From contig NZ_CP007451.1 in assembly GCF_000626635.1 (NCBI RefSeq), positions 2,666,001 through 2,730,000 of the forward strand: a DNA stretch of 64,000 bases, in the 5' to 3' direction. This document shows, piece by piece, positions 35,698-43,217 of the stretch. The position numbers and the translations under genes were made by a program. How positions within the stretch are numbered: the first letter of the stretch is position 1; the number at the start of each line of letters is the position of its first letter. The notes beneath the pieces were generated by a model, which was not told where the DNA came from, ran no database searches, and saw only the letters and a program-made list of their open reading frames with translations. This stretch comes from Draconibacterium orientale (GTDB taxonomy: Bacteria; Bacteroidota; Bacteroidia; Bacteroidales; Prolixibacteraceae).

Positions 35698-37099
35698 CAT
35701 TGTTGTCCGGGAAACCGGATCTAGTTTAAATTCATATCTCTAACTTCTTGATATTCAAGTCAGGTATTTTTATTTTTCAAAAGTAAGCCCCCTGTACTTC
35801 TGGGAATAGCGAATGTTGGTATTTGTATTTGTCTTGCTTTATCAATATGAGCCAGCTTTTCTCAGGATTTTCCAGGAAAGCATATATGTTAATGTAGTTC
35901 ATCAGTTGCTGCCTGATAATGGATACCATGTTGGAAAAAGCCCAATTTCGCTTCAGTTTGCTCTTTACCAAAGTAATCAGCAGGTTGGCAAGCATAGCAG
36001 CCCATATCTGTATCTCAATGGCGTTCTCATTGTCACCAAGAAAATATTTTAATGGGAAGTTCTGTTTTAGCTGTTTGAAAAGCAGTTCTATTTGCCAACG
36101 TTTTTTGTAAATCCAAGCTATCTTTTCGGCAGCTAGTTCAAAGTTATTGGTTATAAACTCAAATAACCGTTCGTTTTCATTATCCCAATAAGCAATTCTA
36201 CGAGCCTTGTGTTCTTTCGTTTTATTTTCTCCATACAGAAGCACCACTTCTTCGTCTTTTAGGACACCAGAATCTGCGTCATCCGGTATATCAAACTCTT
36301 TTCCTGCTGTATAACGTGCATTGTCTTTCAATCGGGTTACATACCAAATTGACTTTTCCGAAAAAATTTCATATTGCGCATAGTCAACATATCCTTTATC
36401 AAAAGTTATAATCGAGCCTGCTGGCAAAGCTTCCACTTCTTGCAAAAACATATGGTCGTGCCTTGCAGCTTCGCTATACCTAACTAAACAAGGGACGTTT
36501 TCACTGGCTTTGATAATTGTATGAGCCTTAATCCCGCCTTTCTTTTTGCCACTTTTAGGATTACGACCAACTCCTTTTAGAATGTCCTTGAACAAAGATA
36601 TGGTAGATGAATCCATGATATAAAGCCGTTTCAAATCCTTATCTGTTAACCGGCTGTCCGCTAAAAAACGAGAATGCTTTTGGTAAACGGTCATATAAAT
36701 ATCCTCGAACACCTTGCTACTCCGACGTTTATTAGCTTCTGAAAAAGTACTTCGCCGTACCAGATAACTTAAACCTAAATGGGACAGTTTGTGGGCATTG
36801 GCAAGTAAACCAAGAATAACCTCCCTGATGGAATGATATCCTTCAAAGACTACGAAGAGCATAACTACTAAGTGATTATAAGTAGTAAACTTCTTGACAT
36901 AGTAATCACTGCCGTGTTTCTTCGCTATTTTTCTAATCTCACTCTTGTCAATGAACGTTAACAGCTGATTAAATATAGGCTGTCCGCTAAAAATTGTATT
37001 TTTACCCATGTCTAACTTTTTGGTGTGGTAACTCAAAAGTAGACATACCGGGTGGTTCTTTAAAATGTACTGCCCGGTAAATTTTTACCGGACACTAAT
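35698..37099 (-). mobile_element. Complete IS4-family insertion sequence
   Basis: The element is 1402 bp. Its ends are imperfect inverted repeats around TGTCCGG (left ATTGTTGTCCGGGAAA; right, inverted, ATTAGTGTCCGGTAAA). It is flanked by an exact 10-bp target duplication, GTTATACAAT, at 35688-35697 and 37100-37109. It contains one intact transposase gene. The perfect flanking duplication indicates simple, probably recent, transposition. Confidence 0.88.
35777..37009 (-). CDS. IS4-family DDE transposase (DUF4372 N-terminal domain)
   Basis: The 410-residue transposase starts at ATG 37009 (MGKNTIFSGQPIFNQLL, the typical DUF4372 opening); an in-frame ATG at 37036 would add nine residues. DDE landmarks are YIMDSSTISLF (first Asp), ITFDKGYVDY (second Asp) and the IS4 Y-x2-R-x3-E-x6-K signature in YKKRWQIELLFKQLKQNF. 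KGGIKAHTII is also typical. No internal stop or frameshift is seen, so it may be active. Confidence 0.95.
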   Translation of the reverse strand: MGKNTIFSGQPIFNQLLTFIDKSEIRKIAKKHGSDYYVKKFTTYNHLVVMLFVVFEGYHSIREVILGLLANAHKLSHLGLSYLVRRSTFSEANKRRSSKVFEDIYMTVYQKHSRFLADSRLTDKDLKRLYIMDSSTISLFKDILKGVGRNPKSGKKKGGIKAHTIIKASENVPCLVRYSEAARHDHMFLQEVEALPAGSIITFDKGYVDYAQYEIFSEKSIWYVTRLKDNARYTAGKEFDIPDDADSGVLKDEEVVLLYGENKTKEHKARRIAYWDNENERLFEFITNNFELAAEKIAWIYKKRWQIELLFKQLKQNFPLKYFLGDNENAIEIQIWAAMLANLLITLVKSKLKRNWAFSNMVSIIRQQLMNYINIYAFLENPEKSWLILIKQDKYKYQHSLFPEVQGAYF

Positions 37100-37119
37100 G
37101 TTATACAATACTATTTATT

Positions 37120-37518
37120 ATGAAACCAACAATTTTAAAACTAAGCTTATTTGCCCTGCTCCTGTTATTCGCAGGCGTAGGCTGTGAAGATGATGACCCT
37201 ACTTGCGCCTGCGGGATTGAAAATCCGCAGGAAAATTTAGAATGGCTCAACCATATCCTGCAAAAAAGATTTTACACCGAGGTATATTCTATCCAATACT
37301 TGGGGCAGGAATTTATTGGTGTTTATGATGGCCCTGATGTTATTGATGGTGCTGCTGTTATTTATGCCTGCGATGGCGAACAGTTTTGCGCTTACTGGGG
37401 CGAAACTGGGAAATGGACTTGCGATGACATCAATTCCGAAGAATTCTTAACAGCCCTCAACAACAAAGAACTAATATATAAGCAAGAAACAAATCCTTAT
37501 TGGGAAGAAAATGAATAA
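37120..37518 (+). CDS. Small hypothetical lipoprotein with CGxENPxENLxWL motif
   Basis: The 132-residue lipoprotein (FAGVGC, Cys22) is followed by an acidic EDDDPTCACGIENPQENLEWLNHIL. I recognise the ENP-x-ENL-x-WL motif as widespread in small Bacteroidota lipoproteins of unknown function. Several further Cys residues (CAC, YACDGEQFCAYW, WTCDD) could form disulfides. It begins 10 bp after the IS target duplication, so its native promoter has been separated by the element. The next gene is 24 bp downstream. Confidence 0.75.
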   Translation: MKPTILKLSLFALLLLFAGVGCEDDDPTCACGIENPQENLEWLNHILQKRFYTEVYSIQYLGQEFIGVYDGPDVIDGAAVIYACDGEQFCAYWGETGKWTCDDINSEEFLTALNNKELIYKQETNPYWEENE

Positions 37519-37542
37519 AATAAAACAACAAAACAGTTTATT

Positions 37543-37860
37543 GTGAAAAATAAATACATAATTTTTGGTTTAATCCTTTCTTTAACCTGTTCATTTGCCC
37601 ATGCACAGCAAGTTATGGTTAAGGAAAAGAAAATAGGGAGCAATGGCACCCCTACATTCCTGCTTTTTGATATCGACAGTACACAATACCAAAAAGGTAA
37701 CGAAAAGGCAATGTGGAAAGATTACCTGGATATTACTTCCTACGATCAGCTTAAAAAAGTAAAAAGCCATACAGACAAACAAGATGTGGGACACGATGTT
37801 TACCAGCAATATTATAAAGGCAAGTGGGTATTATCCTTTCCGGCGGAAACCTGGATTTAG
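37543..37860 (+). CDS. Hypothetical exported protein, probably 3'-truncated at a recombination junction
   Basis: The frame opens at GTG 37543 with a clear signal peptide (KNKYIIFGLILSLTCSFAHAQ in pieces) and about 80 mature residues of unknown family. At about 37821 it runs into the duplicated dehydratase 3' end in a different reading frame, and stops at the TAG formed there. The last about 13 residues (WVLSFPAETWI) are therefore foreign, and the true C-terminus seems lost. It probably belonged to the same cassette as the lipoprotein at 37120. Confidence 0.6.
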   Translation: MKNKYIIFGLILSLTCSFAHAQQVMVKEKKIGSNGTPTFLLFDIDSTQYQKGNEKAMWKDYLDITSYDQLKKVKSHTDKQDVGHDVYQQYYKGKWVLSFPAETWI

Positions 37861-37893
37861 GGAAGCTGCCGTTTTAGCAGGTGATGGTCTCAC
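37822..37893 (+). repeat. Duplicated gene 3' end, copy B (orphan remnant)
   Basis: This is a second copy of the dehydratase C-terminal codons (VGIILSGGNLDLGKLPF and stop are still encoded) without the rest of the gene. The flank downstream also resembles copy A's flank (ATAAGGCAAAAG at about 37991), with about 91 extra bases that include a hairpin. Because all coding differences are silent, this end came from a functional orthologue rather than from a decayed duplicate. Confidence 0.85.
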
Positions 37894-37939
37894 TTCAAGT
37901 GAGGCTATCACTAAATGGCATAAGTATCAGGCAACTCAG

Positions 37940-37980
37940 GGATGTCATCTTTATATACGTAAAAAATAAAGATGACATCC
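37940..37980. terminator. Perfect 15-bp hairpin, terminator-like
   Basis: GGATGTCATCTTTAT pairs exactly with ATAAAGATGACATCC around an 11-base loop. It resembles the hairpin at 38169-38211 with a compensatory change in the stem. There is no long T tract, so it may be a small mobile palindrome rather than a terminator. Confidence 0.6.
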
Positions 37981-38017
37981 TTCTAAGTACCATAAGGCAA
38001 AAGGCAAAAGGTAAAGG

Positions 38018-38106
38018 TTCAGCTTTATCTCAAAACTTCTTACTTCGCTTTGTAGAATTTTCCCCTCGTGAGGGGAAATGGCAACAGCCAAAGGGGTAAA
38101 GCTGAA
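38018..38106. repeat. Nested palindromic element
   Basis: TTCAGCTTTA (38018-38027) pairs with TAAAGCTGAA (38097-38106). They enclose a CCCCTCGTGAGGGG hairpin and an AGGGGT segment that could pair alternatively. There is no credible protein: the frame across it reads SPREGKWQQPKG, typical of translated intergenic palindromes. Confidence 0.5.
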
Positions 38107-38168
38107 GGTTTACATCTTGTCAACTACCTGTTTACCGCAAAAGCGTCAGCTCTTCAGGAGTTCCTTAG

Positions 38169-38211
38169 GGATGCCATCTTTATCAGTTCTATGTAGAGAA
38201 AGATGGCATCC
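38169..38211. terminator. 13-bp hairpin related to 37940-37980
   Basis: GGATGCCATCTTT pairs perfectly with AAAGATGGCATCC. Compared with the 37940 hairpin, T-A in the stem has become C-G on both arms. Confidence 0.6.
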
Positions 38212-38665
38212 TTCTTTTCCTCTCCACAAAATATGTTATTAATAACGTTAAGCTGAATTATGCTATTTAACATAGGCTCATAATTTTGAAGTTGACCAAA
38301 GAAAATATACTTTATTGATTATCCGTTCTATGTCATAATTATTATTTAGCAAGTCATGCTGTCCATCAGCTGACGGATTCAGCATCTCTCGCATCTAATA
38401 ATCAACTATTTGCAAGAAAGACCCTGAAACAAGTTCAGGGTGACGTGCTGGTTGTGACCAATTGCGGACATCCAATTATACTTTTAAAACACCAATTTAT
38501 TATATAAACCATTAAGCAGATTACCATGCCACGAGCCCTTTAATTTCATCTTTAAATTCAATCATTAACTAAATTTTGTTCATTAAATAATTGAACAGGA
38601 AATTGTATAATAAGTTAATACTGCCTCAAGCATTATTAATCATTAAATCAAAAAAATGTAAAGAA
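38212..38665. other. Intergenic AT-rich stretch with a degraded palindromic repeat
   Basis: At about 38351-38443 there are GTCATGCTG... and ...CCTGAAACAAGTTCAGGGTGAC segments resembling the arms of the repeat at 28074-28140, but strongly decayed. The rest is AT-rich leader DNA before the gene at 38666. I see no gene. Confidence 0.45.
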
Positions 38666-39310
38666 ATGGAAAACAAAAAAATTGCCTTATTTATTGGTAT
38701 ACTATGTTTAATTTTTACGGATATTACCAATAGTATAGCTCAAAACTCAACTACAGTTACAAACAAATATGAAATAGCTGTCGACCTTCAGAACTTCTTT
38801 TCCGATGGTACCCCCGATAAAGTGTTGTTTAAACTAAACAATATTAAAGATAACCAAATAAAAGGGGCTTATCGCTTTGGGTTGGGTTACGGATATTATT
38901 CCTATGAAAGAAAGGGAAAATACGGTGAAGAAGAATATGAAACATGGGACGAAAATAAAAGGAAAAGATTTCAATTAGTATTTGGTTATGAAAAACAAAA
39001 AAGGTTAAACACACTTGTTTTGTATTATGGAGTTGATTTTAAAACAATAATTAATTTTTATGAGGAAGTTCCCGAACAATCAGTAGATCTAATGGGAGAA
39101 GACAATTATTACGAGCTAGGCCTTAATCCCTTTGTTGGTCTTACTGTGCCGTTAGCTCCTCATCTCTCTACATCCTTTGAAGCCGGCCTTGAGAATTATT
39201 TTTATCGCTTTAAAGCCGATGTCGGCAAGGATAATAATTATACAAAAGATTATGTATTTAACTCTTCACTTCGTCTTCCCTATAGTTTAACCATAAATTA
39301 TTTTTTTTAA
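38666..39310 (+). CDS. Hypothetical exported protein, possibly a small outer-membrane beta-barrel
   Basis: The 214-residue protein has a signal peptide (MENKKIALFIGILCLIFTDITNSIAQ in parts, cleavage after AQ). Alternating aromatic strands follow (GAYRFGLGYGYYSYE, FQLVFGYEKQ, NTLVLYYGVDF, YYELGLNPFVGLTVPL, LSTSFEAGLENYFYRF). It ends in a C-terminal Phe (SLTINYFF), features of outer-membrane beta-barrels. I do not recognise the family. ATG 38666 is preferred over 38591 because the signal peptide begins there. The gene is more AT-rich than its neighbours outside the island. Confidence 0.65.
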   Translation: MENKKIALFIGILCLIFTDITNSIAQNSTTVTNKYEIAVDLQNFFSDGTPDKVLFKLNNIKDNQIKGAYRFGLGYGYYSYERKGKYGEEEYETWDENKRKRFQLVFGYEKQKRLNTLVLYYGVDFKTIINFYEEVPEQSVDLMGEDNYYELGLNPFVGLTVPLAPHLSTSFEAGLENYFYRFKADVGKDNNYTKDYVFNSSLRLPYSLTINYFF

Positions 39311-39322
39311 AATACACAGAAT

Positions 39323-39643
39323 ATGAATAACAAATTGTATTTAACAATTATATGTTTCTTATTCGCAAGTTATTTTGCAAAATCAGAAACAATCACAATA
39401 TCTAAAGGCTCTAATACCCCGCTGCCGCGCGATTGTATCGCGTGGTTTTCAAACAATAGCGAGGAATCCGGAGAAACTGTTACCAAACATCAAATTAGTT
39501 CGATGACAGCCGTGCGCAGCGATTTGGAACAGGCAATAAAAGACCTGCTCGAAATCCTTCCGGGTTACTACCGAATGACCAACAACGAAGCGCTTGGAAC
39601 AGTGCTTCCGAAAATAAAAGAACTGATCGACCGCACGGTATAG
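39323..39643 (+). CDS. Small hypothetical exported protein
   Basis: The 106-residue protein has a signal peptide (NKLYLTIICFLFASYFAKS) and a short mature part ending in an amphipathic helix (SDLEQAIKDLLEILPGY). It has one Cys and no family I recognise. It starts 12 bp after the previous gene and ends at a strong hairpin terminator, so the two are probably one transcription unit. Confidence 0.6.
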   Translation: MNNKLYLTIICFLFASYFAKSETITISKGSNTPLPRDCIAWFSNNSEESGETVTKHQISSMTAVRSDLEQAIKDLLEILPGYYRMTNNEALGTVLPKIKELIDRTV

Positions 39644-39673
39644 TAATCAGGCACAGTATTCAGTTTTCAGTAA

Positions 39674-39709
39674 AAAAGATTCCATCTCTGCAAAAAGATG
39701 GAATCTTTT
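39674..39709 (+). terminator. Rho-independent terminator
   Basis: AAAAGATTCCATCT pairs with AGATGGAATCTTTT over 14 bp around an 8-base loop, followed by a T-rich tail. It closes the two-gene unit 38666-39643. Confidence 0.85.
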
Positions 39710-39771
39710 GTTTTTAGTAAAATTTTCAATCGTTTTAAAGACCTTGAAGCGTTTATTTTCCTGGATATCAA

Positions 39772-40148
39772 TTCGTTTATCCCTTCTCAAAAGCTACGGT
39801 GTACACGCAACTATTTTAGGGGGCCTGCTTTACAATCGACTTTTAATATGCGGCGCAAGGTAGCGGTGTATTTCAAAAACCGGCAGCAGTTGCGCCTTTG
39901 TCATTTTTCTCTTCTCTCCCCCGGGCTGCGCTCCCTGCGGGTGCTTCCCCCGGGCTATTGATTACGCACCCTTGGTGCTTAAAGCCCCGAAGCGGGCGCC
40001 GGGTAAAAGATCGATAAAAAAAATCGTTCGGCGTCTAAAATTGATTAGAATTGGTCAGCTTGTTCCGAACGAAAAATCGTTACAAATTCATTTGAAAATG
40101 GGAATATTTAAGTTGTGTGTACACCGTAGTTCCCAAAAGGGAGCGAAT
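39772..40148. mobile_element. MITE-like element with inverted ends
   Basis: CTACGGTGTACACGCAACT (39794-39812) recurs inverted at 40111-40129 with one mismatch. The flanks also match as inverted ATTCG...CCCTT blocks (39772-39785 against 40136-40148). The 377-bp interior has no transposase. It has two direct CCCCCGGGCT blocks at about 39920-39955 and is locally GC-rich. A short noncoding, inverted-ended element is typical of a MITE. Confidence 0.55.
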
Positions 40149-40189
40149 AGATTTTCTCTGCTATAATCGCGGGTTGATCGTTACTTTCC

Positions 40190-40222
40190 AGACCTTAAAG
40201 GTTTTTAAAACCTTGAAGGTCT
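40190..40222. terminator. Long near-perfect palindrome, terminator-like
   Basis: AGACCTTAAAGGTTTT pairs with AAAACCTTGAAGGTCT (15 of 16) with almost no loop. A T-rich tail (CTTTGTTTTT) follows. No gene directly precedes it, so it may be another mobile palindrome. Confidence 0.5.
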
Positions 40223-40272
40223 TTGTTTTTGTAATAAACCGTAAGACGCTGAAATATAAGCTCTGGTAAATC

Positions 40273-40490
40273 TGCGGCTAACAACTTTTTCCGTCAGATT
40301 GCCAGCTGCAACTCAGCGAGAGCTTACTTTTCCCTTAAGAAATGCTCTTGCAACTTAGCGAGAGGGAAATTTTCGCAAAAGATTTGTCCCTGCAGTTCTG
40401 CGACTACTAACTTTTTATGTAAGGTAAGCCCCCGCCACTCTGCAACTGGCAACTTTTCACGCCGGATAACTCCGCACAAACCTGCACGGA
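40273..40490. repeat. Degenerate tandem array, period about 42 bp
   Basis: Anchors TGCAACT or TGCAGTT/TGCACGG occur at 40307, 40349, 40391, 40441 and 40483, giving spacings of 42, 42, 50 and 42. Each unit carries a GCGA-like block and an ACTTTT block. A partial unit starts near 40273. There is no open frame. The strongly diverged units exclude a CRISPR. From 40540 to 40605 there is a further run of CAGTATC/GAGCATC-like 10-mers up to the cls stop. Confidence 0.6.
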
Positions 40491-40607
40491 ATAATCAGAT
40501 GTGAAATTTTATTGGTTGCCGTCAACCAGTTTACAGTTTACAGACGCAGTTTCCAGTATCCGGCATCGAATATCAAGCATCCAGTATCGAGCATCCCGCA
40601 TCTCTTC

Positions 40608-42059
40608 TTAAAACATCGGGCTAATAATATGCGCCAACGATTCGCGAATTTTATCAAAGAGTGGTCGTTTGCGCCATTCCCGGTATCGTACTTCGCGGCA
40701 GTATTGTAAATCCGATAAAAAGTGTTCTTCCAGTTCGTTGGTGAATTCTTTTTGGTAGATAAAAGCATTGGCTTCAAAGTTGGTTTCGAAACTGCGGAAG
40801 TCGAAATTACTGGTTCCTACACTCGATATACTATCATCAACCAGCAGGTATTTACTGTGAATAAACCCTTTCTGGTAAAGATAAATGCGCACACCGGCTT
40901 CAAGCAACTCTTCCACATACGAAAACGAGCACCATCTGGAGAGCGAAGCATCCGATTTTTCGGGAATAATAATGCGCACATCAATCTGGCTGAGTGCTGC
41001 GGTTTTCAGCGCTTCTTTTAATTCCGGCGGAGGCATCAGGTAGGGCGTAACTATATGAATTCGTTTTCGTGCCGTAGTAATGGCAGCAAAAAAGCCCTGT
41101 TCAATACTCTTCCAGCTGTAATCGGGGCCACTTGCCGATACCTGTACCGGAACGCCCGGGGCATCGGAAAGGGGAGGAAAGTACCGGTAGCCGTAAAGGT
41201 TTTGTTTGGTAATGAAATACCAGTCGGCAGCAAAAATAACCTGAAGCGTGGTGGCTGCATCGCCGCCAATTTGCAGGTGAGTATCGCGCCAGTGCCCCAG
41301 TCCTTTCATGCCCTCAACGTAGCGGTCGGCAATGTTTATACCACCAATAAATCCCGTTTTCCCATCAATAACAATAATTTTTCGGTGGTTGCGGTAATTC
41401 ACCCGCGAGGTAAACCGGGGAAAACGAACTTCCATAAAAGGGTAAATTTCTATGTCGTTAGCCTGCAATTCGCGAAAAAACTTCCGGGTTAGTCCCCAGC
41501 TGCCCACATCGTCAACAATAATGCGGACTTCAACACCTTCCTTCCTTTTTTTAATCAGAATATCCTTTATTTTATTCCCGATTTTGTCATCGGCAAAAAT
41601 GTAATATTCCATGTGAATATGGTGCCTGGCTTTTTCAATGGCCTCAATAATTCTGTCGAATGTTTGCTGCCCGTCAACCAGTAAATGCAGCTTGTTTCCG
41701 GTGGTAAGCAACGAGTCGGAATTATTTAGTAAAAGCCGGATAAGTGGGGCCTGATGCTGCAATCCGGCCTGCGAAATAAGCTTGTTTTGTTCGATGTTTT
41801 TTAACTGCTCGGCACTTAGCCGGCGCATAGCTTTCAGGCTTTTTATTCCGCGCCGCGAAAACATTTTTCGTTTGCGGTACTCCTGCCCGAAAACGAGGTA
41901 GAAGATCATTCCAAGAATGGGGATCAGAATCAGCACTAATATCCAGGCGGCGGTTTTAAATGGCGATCTTTTTTCCAAAATAATCATCAGGGCAACCGGA
42001 ATTGCCGTAATAAGAAAGATCAGATAAAACCAGTTCCAGAATTCACTCCAATCAGACAT
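40608..42059 (-). CDS. cls: Cardiolipin synthase (bacterial Cls, phospholipase D family)
   Basis: The 483-residue membrane enzyme condenses two phosphatidylglycerols into cardiolipin. It has two N-terminal transmembrane helices (about 8-26 and 38-55) and a basic linker. Two PLD half-sites follow, with HKD motifs HRKIIVIDGKTGFIGGIN (about 229) and HSKYLLVDDSISSVGTSNFD (about 408). The RSFETNFEANAFIY tail is also typical. The length is normal. Confidence 0.95.
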   Translation of the reverse strand: MSDWSEFWNWFYLIFLITAIPVALMIILEKRSPFKTAAWILVLILIPILGMIFYLVFGQEYRKRKMFSRRGIKSLKAMRRLSAEQLKNIEQNKLISQAGLQHQAPLIRLLLNNSDSLLTTGNKLHLLVDGQQTFDRIIEAIEKARHHIHMEYYIFADDKIGNKIKDILIKKRKEGVEVRIIVDDVGSWGLTRKFFRELQANDIEIYPFMEVRFPRFTSRVNYRNHRKIIVIDGKTGFIGGINIADRYVEGMKGLGHWRDTHLQIGGDAATTLQVIFAADWYFITKQNLYGYRYFPPLSDAPGVPVQVSASGPDYSWKSIEQGFFAAITTARKRIHIVTPYLMPPPELKEALKTAALSQIDVRIIIPEKSDASLSRWCSFSYVEELLEAGVRIYLYQKGFIHSKYLLVDDSISSVGTSNFDFRSFETNFEANAFIYQKEFTNELEEHFLSDLQYCREVRYREWRKRPLFDKIRESLAHIISPMF

Positions 42060-42143
42060 ATTTTGTTTATTTGTACTGGTAAATTTCGAAAATTAATTTG
42101 AGTAAAAACAATATTCACTTCATATTCGTAGTTAAAGGTAGCG

Positions 42144-42575
42144 ATGAAAAAAACAAAATACATATTACTGTGGATATTCGTTGGGGGAGCCGTGTTTTTG
42201 TATGCCTGTTCGGGTACAAAACAAGTTACTGAAAGCCAGAACTCAAGTGTTGAGGTAACGGGAACAGACAGTGTAGAGTATGATGTGGAAACATTTAATG
42301 CGAATTTCGATATTTGGTATCAGCGGCAAAATACACTGGCCAGCTATCGGTCGCAATCGTATTACGAAACCTGGAACCGGCAATATGTGAGTGCGTGGAA
42401 TGCAAAATGTGCATCACCATCGCCAAACTGGAATTTTGAACCTGTTGTTGGCTACGATCCTGCCGAGGATTACGGTTTTGAGATGAACCATAAATTGTTC
42501 TACTACTTTATGTACGTGGAAAACGTGCTGAAAAAGCAGATTATGCCCGGAGGCCCGCACGTAACGTTTAACTAG
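42144..42575 (+). CDS. DUF6146-family lipoprotein
   Basis: The 143-residue lipoprotein (AVFLYAC, Cys22) has YDVETFNANFDIWYQRQ, YYETWNRQYVSAWNAKC and FEMNHKLFYYFMYVENVLKK. I associate this pattern with the Bacteroidota family DUF6146, of unknown function. It is divergent from cls, 84 bp away. No motif suggests catalysis. Confidence 0.7.
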   Translation: MKKTKYILLWIFVGGAVFLYACSGTKQVTESQNSSVEVTGTDSVEYDVETFNANFDIWYQRQNTLASYRSQSYYETWNRQYVSAWNAKCASPSPNWNFEPVVGYDPAEDYGFEMNHKLFYYFMYVENVLKKQIMPGGPHVTFN

Positions 42576-42644
42576 CAGGATTCATTAGGTTCCCGCAGAG
42601 AACCAAATGAAATGGTTCTTTCCATAAATATTCTTGACAAGCAT

Positions 42645-43157
42645 AAGAAACAGGCTTTTGCCCTATCGGACGGATTTTACTCTTTGGCTTAGCCCAAATA
42701 GTAAACAGAAAACCCAAGGCTGCGCCTGCCTCACTCGGAAAAGCTACGCGATGCCGACTAAAATTCCTGAAACTCGTCGTACCTCCTCAAACATCAGTAA
42801 TTTTTTAACGCCGTCACCGCTTGTTTTCCGGCTCACCAGCCGAGGCCAGGCTTTGATGTGGCTGACGATACGTTTGTGGACGGCCTCTTTTGGGCTTTGC
42901 CCGAAGTTGAAACGAGCAAAGCAAAAACTTGCATTGTATGTAAGGCAATCATTTTGCGAGTTAAATCGAATGCCTTAAAAATTAACAATATAATGAGATA
43001 AATAAAACTTTAGTGAGAGCGGGAAGCTCCGAGGGATCGAGGAGATCACCCGTCCGAACTTAGGTTTTATAAAAACGTAGGGTGAAGACAAAAAGCAGCC
43101 TTGCCTTTTTTGCTTCGTTTTTGTGGTAAGACAAAAATGAAGGCCGCCGGCAGGCCG
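42645..43157 (+). repeat. Dispersed structured repeat, copy 2
   Basis: This matches copy 1 (689-1101) in both halves, with about 100 extra bases in the middle (about 42915-43010). The left hairpin is 42679-42687 with 42694-42702 (one mismatch; TTTGG/CCAAA where copy 1 has TTTGT/ACAAA). The right hairpin is 43113-43124 with 43131-43142. Its loop GGTAAG can pair with CTTGCC at 43100-43105, as the copy 1 loop TTCAAG pairs with CTTGAA. It fills the gap between the DUF6146 gene and ribD. Confidence 0.8.
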
Positions 43158-43217
43158 CAAATCATTATATTTTTAGTGTCGCCCCATAATTGTAATTCCC
43201 TACAATCTCAGGTGATT

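Noticed and set aside
37881-38099. 72-codon plus-strand open frame
   Set aside because: It spans two hairpins and the duplicated flank; the sequence is a by-product of palindromes.
40273-40490. CRISPR array
   Set aside because: Units are too diverged, there are no constant repeats separated by unique spacers, and no cas genes are present.
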